From NCBI GenBank assembly GCA_900550685.1, contig URTS01000096.1, forward strand, positions 1 through 6,899: a stretch of DNA of 6,899 bases. The letters are read 5' to 3'. Under the pieces are notes generated by a model. That model saw only the letters and a program-made list of their open reading frames with translations, ran no database searches and was not told where the DNA came from. The stretch comes from an uncultured Oscillibacter sp. (GTDB lineage Bacteria > Bacillota > Clostridia > Oscillospirales > Oscillospiraceae). Every line of letters begins with the position of its first letter. Position 1 is the stretch's first letter. The position numbers and the translations under genes were made by a program. Below, piece by piece: positions 5,604 to 6,899 of this stretch.

Positions 5604-5805
5604 CCACATAAGGCAACATACTTGCCGAAAAATACCGGGTCCGGCTTGGAGAGTTTGCACAAAAACGAAGCGCTCAAAGGCAAGCGGCCTAAAGAATTAT
5701 GGAAGTACAGCCTGCATATTCTGGATCATTCAGGAGGACTTTCCAGGAATTAGGCGGAAATTCAGGGATACCGGGGCAGGCAAAGCCTGGGATATGCACA
5801 GAAAA
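5604..5805. other. Intergenic region upstream of the ABC operon promoter
   Basis: The gap between the binding-protein start and the methyltransferase stop is 323 bases (5504-5826); the part beyond the promoter has no convincing gene on either strand. A long open frame crosses it on the plus strand but has no recognisable protein and runs antisense through the methyltransferase. The only structure seen is CAGGC-AAA-GCCTG (5777-5789). Its 11-base core CAGGCAAAGCC recurs, reverse-complemented, at 662-672 after guaB. Confidence 0.5.
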
Positions 5806-5833
5806 GTGAATATTCATGTGACGTATTCACATG
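5806..5833 (-). terminator. Weak terminator-like hairpin overlapping the methyltransferase stop codon
   Basis: On the minus strand GTGAATA (5824-5830) pairs with TATTCAC (5806-5812), followed directly by TTTTC, giving a weak AT-rich terminator shape that includes the TGA stop. A competing stem with a shorter loop, CATGTGA-ATACG-TCACATG (5815-5833), is also present. This is the only terminator candidate after the methyltransferase gene. Confidence 0.4.
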
Positions 5834-6654
5834 TCCGGCTGGCTCATGAGCCCCAGCTGGTAAAAGGCCACGGCGCTGGCTGCCGCCACGTTCAGGGAGT
5901 CCACCCCGTGGCTCATGGGGATCATCACCGTGTAGTCGCAGTGGGCGATGGTGCTGCCGGCCAGGCCGTCCCCCTCGGTGCCCATGACCACCGCCAGCTT
6001 GGGCTCCGCCGCCAGCCGGGGATCGTTGAGCCGGATGGAGTCCTCTCGGAGGGCCATGGCGGCGGTCTTGAAGCCGCATGTCCGGAGGGTCTCCGTCCAG
6101 TCGGTGTCCTCCGGCAGGTAGGTCCAGGGCACCAGAAACACGTTGCCCATGCTGACCCGGCTGGCCCGGCGGTACAGGGGATCGCTGCCGGCGGCGGTCA
6201 GCAGGACCGCGTCCATGCCCAGCGCCGCAGCGGAGCGGAAGATGGCGCCGATGTTGGTGGGGTTCATCACATTTTCCAGAATGACAATACGATGCGCTCC
6301 GGCGCAGACAGATTCTGCCGAAAGAAGGTGCGGGCGGTGCATCAGGCAGAGTGCTCCCCGGGTCAGTTTAAATCCGGTAAGTTTTGTCAGAAGTGCAAAA
6401 TCAGCGGTGTATACAGGGATATCACCACAGCGCTCAATAATATATTTAGCCTCTCCGGTGATGTGTCTGCGTTCTAGTAAAAGGGAGACGGGAATACAGC
6501 CACTGTTCAGGGCACGTTCGATTACTTTTGGACTCTCAGCAATGAAGAGTCCTTTTTCTGGTTCATCTCTGTTTAGAAGCTGATGCTCCGTAAGCCTTGC
6601 ATAAGGATCCAGTTCCGGTGCAAGAAAATCCGTAATTTCTATAATATTTGGCAT
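5827..6654 (-). CDS. TrmH/SpoU-family RNA methyltransferase
   Basis: A 275-residue SPOUT-class methyltransferase using S-adenosylmethionine to 2'-O-methylate ribose in rRNA or tRNA; the exact target is not clear. The N-terminal substrate-binding domain (about 33-107) includes FIAESPKVIERAL and the LTRGALCLM strand. The C-terminal knot domain holds all three motifs: motif I NPTNIGAIFRSAAA (131-144, with Asn134 and Arg140), motif II VVMGTEGDGL (222-231), and motif III IPMSHGVDSLNVAAASAVAFY (245-265, with Ser253 and Asn255). The start ATG follows AAAGGAG at a 7-base spacing. The frame is intact, but base composition is not uniform: codons after residue 131 end almost always in G or C, while positions 6361-6660 (first ~98 codons) are about 43% G+C by hand count. 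The gene may be a recombinant, or the contig may be joined here. It is divergent from the GNAT gene. Confidence 0.92.
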   Translation of the reverse strand: MPNIIEITDFLAPELDPYARLTEHQLLNRDEPEKGLFIAESPKVIERALNSGCIPVSLLLERRHITGEAKYIIERCGDIPVYTADFALLTKLTGFKLTRGALCLMHRPHLLSAESVCAGAHRIVILENVMNPTNIGAIFRSAAALGMDAVLLTAAGSDPLYRRASRVSMGNVFLVPWTYLPEDTDWTETLRTCGFKTAAMALREDSIRLNDPRLAAEPKLAVVMGTEGDGLAGSTIAHCDYTVMIPMSHGVDSLNVAAASAVAFYQLGLMSQPDM

Positions 6655-6685
6655 AAGACACTCCTTTGTAATTTGATATAAAGAT

Positions 6686-6691
6686 ATTATA
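6686..6691 (-). promoter_or_regulatory. -10 box of the methyltransferase promoter
   Basis: A perfect TATAAT on the minus strand, about 32 bases upstream of the ATG, predicting a start near 6679 and leaving room for the AAAGGAG site. The -35 position (6709-6714, TAGCGC) is a poor match, so the promoter may need an activator or be weak. Confidence 0.5.
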
Positions 6692-6712
6692 GTAGTTTTA
6701 CGAGAAATGCGC

Positions 6713-6718
6713 TATAAT
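6713..6718 (+). promoter_or_regulatory. -10 box of the GNAT gene promoter
   Basis: A perfect TATAAT on the plus strand, about 35 bases upstream of the GNAT start, predicting transcription from about 6725. No good -35 element lies at 16-18 bases. It faces away from the methyltransferase -10, and the two boxes sit in a 7-bp inverted repeat ATTATAG...CTATAAT (6686-6692 and 6712-6718). Confidence 0.5.
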
Positions 6719-6752
6719 AAATAGACATGAGTTAGAAAAAAGCGAGGAATAA

Positions 6753-6899
6753 ATGGATACAATGAATAAAAAATTTGAATTCAGGAATATTCTCCCGGAG
6801 GAGGTAGATCAGGCTGTGCAGATTGAGCAGATTTGTTTTCCACCTAATGAAGCATGTTCTGAGACTATGATGCGGGAGAGAGTAACAAAGGTGCCGGAG
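6753..6899 (+). CDS. GNAT-family N-acetyltransferase, N-terminal fragment (3' end outside window)
   Basis: Only the first 49 residues are present. They begin MDTMNKKFEFRNILPEEVDQ and continue through AVQIEQICFPPNEACSE. The EEVDQAVQIEQICFPPNEA segment is typical of the first strand and helix of GNAT acetyltransferases, which move an acetyl group from acetyl-CoA to an amine. The acetyl-CoA binding motif (Q/RxxGxG/A) would lie beyond the window, so the assignment rests on the N-terminal pattern alone and the substrate is unknown. ATG 6753 is preceded by GAGGA at a short 4-base spacing; ATG 6762 in the same frame is the alternative. Codons are AT-rich, unlike the genes to the left and like the N-terminal part of the methyltransferase. 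Confidence 0.72.
   Translation, partial: MDTMNKKFEFRNILPEEVDQAVQIEQICFPPNEACSETMMRERVTKVPE

Noticed and set aside
5504..5826. T-box or amino acid riboswitch upstream of the transporter operon
   Set aside because: The predicted promoter leaves only about 65 bases of leader, and no T-box sequence, specifier loop or terminator/antiterminator pair is visible.
5815..5833. CRP/FNR-like operator TGTGA-N5-TCACA
   Set aside because: The spacer is 5 rather than 6, it is over 200 bases from the nearest promoter, and a hairpin at the end of the methyltransferase message explains it better.
5572..6477. Plus-strand open frame of 301 codons crossing the intergenic gap and the methyltransferase
   Set aside because: Most of it is antisense to a clearly conserved gene, and the intergenic part resembles no known protein.

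Overview
The window looks like a chromosomal segment from a Gram-positive gut Clostridia, probably an Oscillospiraceae-type organism (Flavonifractor/Oscillibacter/Lawsonibacter neighbourhood). The basis is inference from strong AAAGGAG ribosome binding sites, a Clostridia-style lipoprotein signal, a high-G+C genome with G/C-ending codons, and familiar housekeeping and transport families. The last ~640 bases are clearly lower in G+C than the rest.

Layout. Positions 1-578 (+) hold the C-terminal 191 residues of IMP dehydrogenase (guaB). A structured 3' region with several inverted repeats follows, then a strong intrinsic terminator (689-722). A small PAP2 lipid phosphatase (774-1307, +) comes next and converges, with one base between stop codons, on an AbgB-type M20 amidohydrolase (1309-2751, -).

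Positions 1309-5503 (-) read as one transport and hydrolysis cluster. In transcription order it is: a sigma70-type promoter (5575-5603), a lipoprotein solute-binding protein, an intercistronic GNRA-capped hairpin, a permease, an ATPase overlapping it by ATGA, a weak terminator-like hairpin, and the amidohydrolase. The likely logic is import of an amino acid or amino acid conjugate by the ABC transporter, followed by cytoplasmic amide hydrolysis. The substrate is not determined.

A TrmH/SpoU-family RNA methyltransferase (5827-6654, -) and the start of a GNAT acetyltransferase (6753 to the end, +) are divergent, with back-to-back TATAAT boxes. The methyltransferase is compositionally split: its C-terminal catalytic part has the high-G+C codon usage of the rest of the window, while its N-terminal part and the GNAT gene are low G+C. 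The change falls near the conserved motif I. This is either a recombination junction or an assembly chimera, and it is the most notable anomaly here.

I see no phage genes, insertion sequences, CRISPR array, tRNA or rRNA. I cannot support a wholly new biological system; the findings are local anomalies within known gene families.
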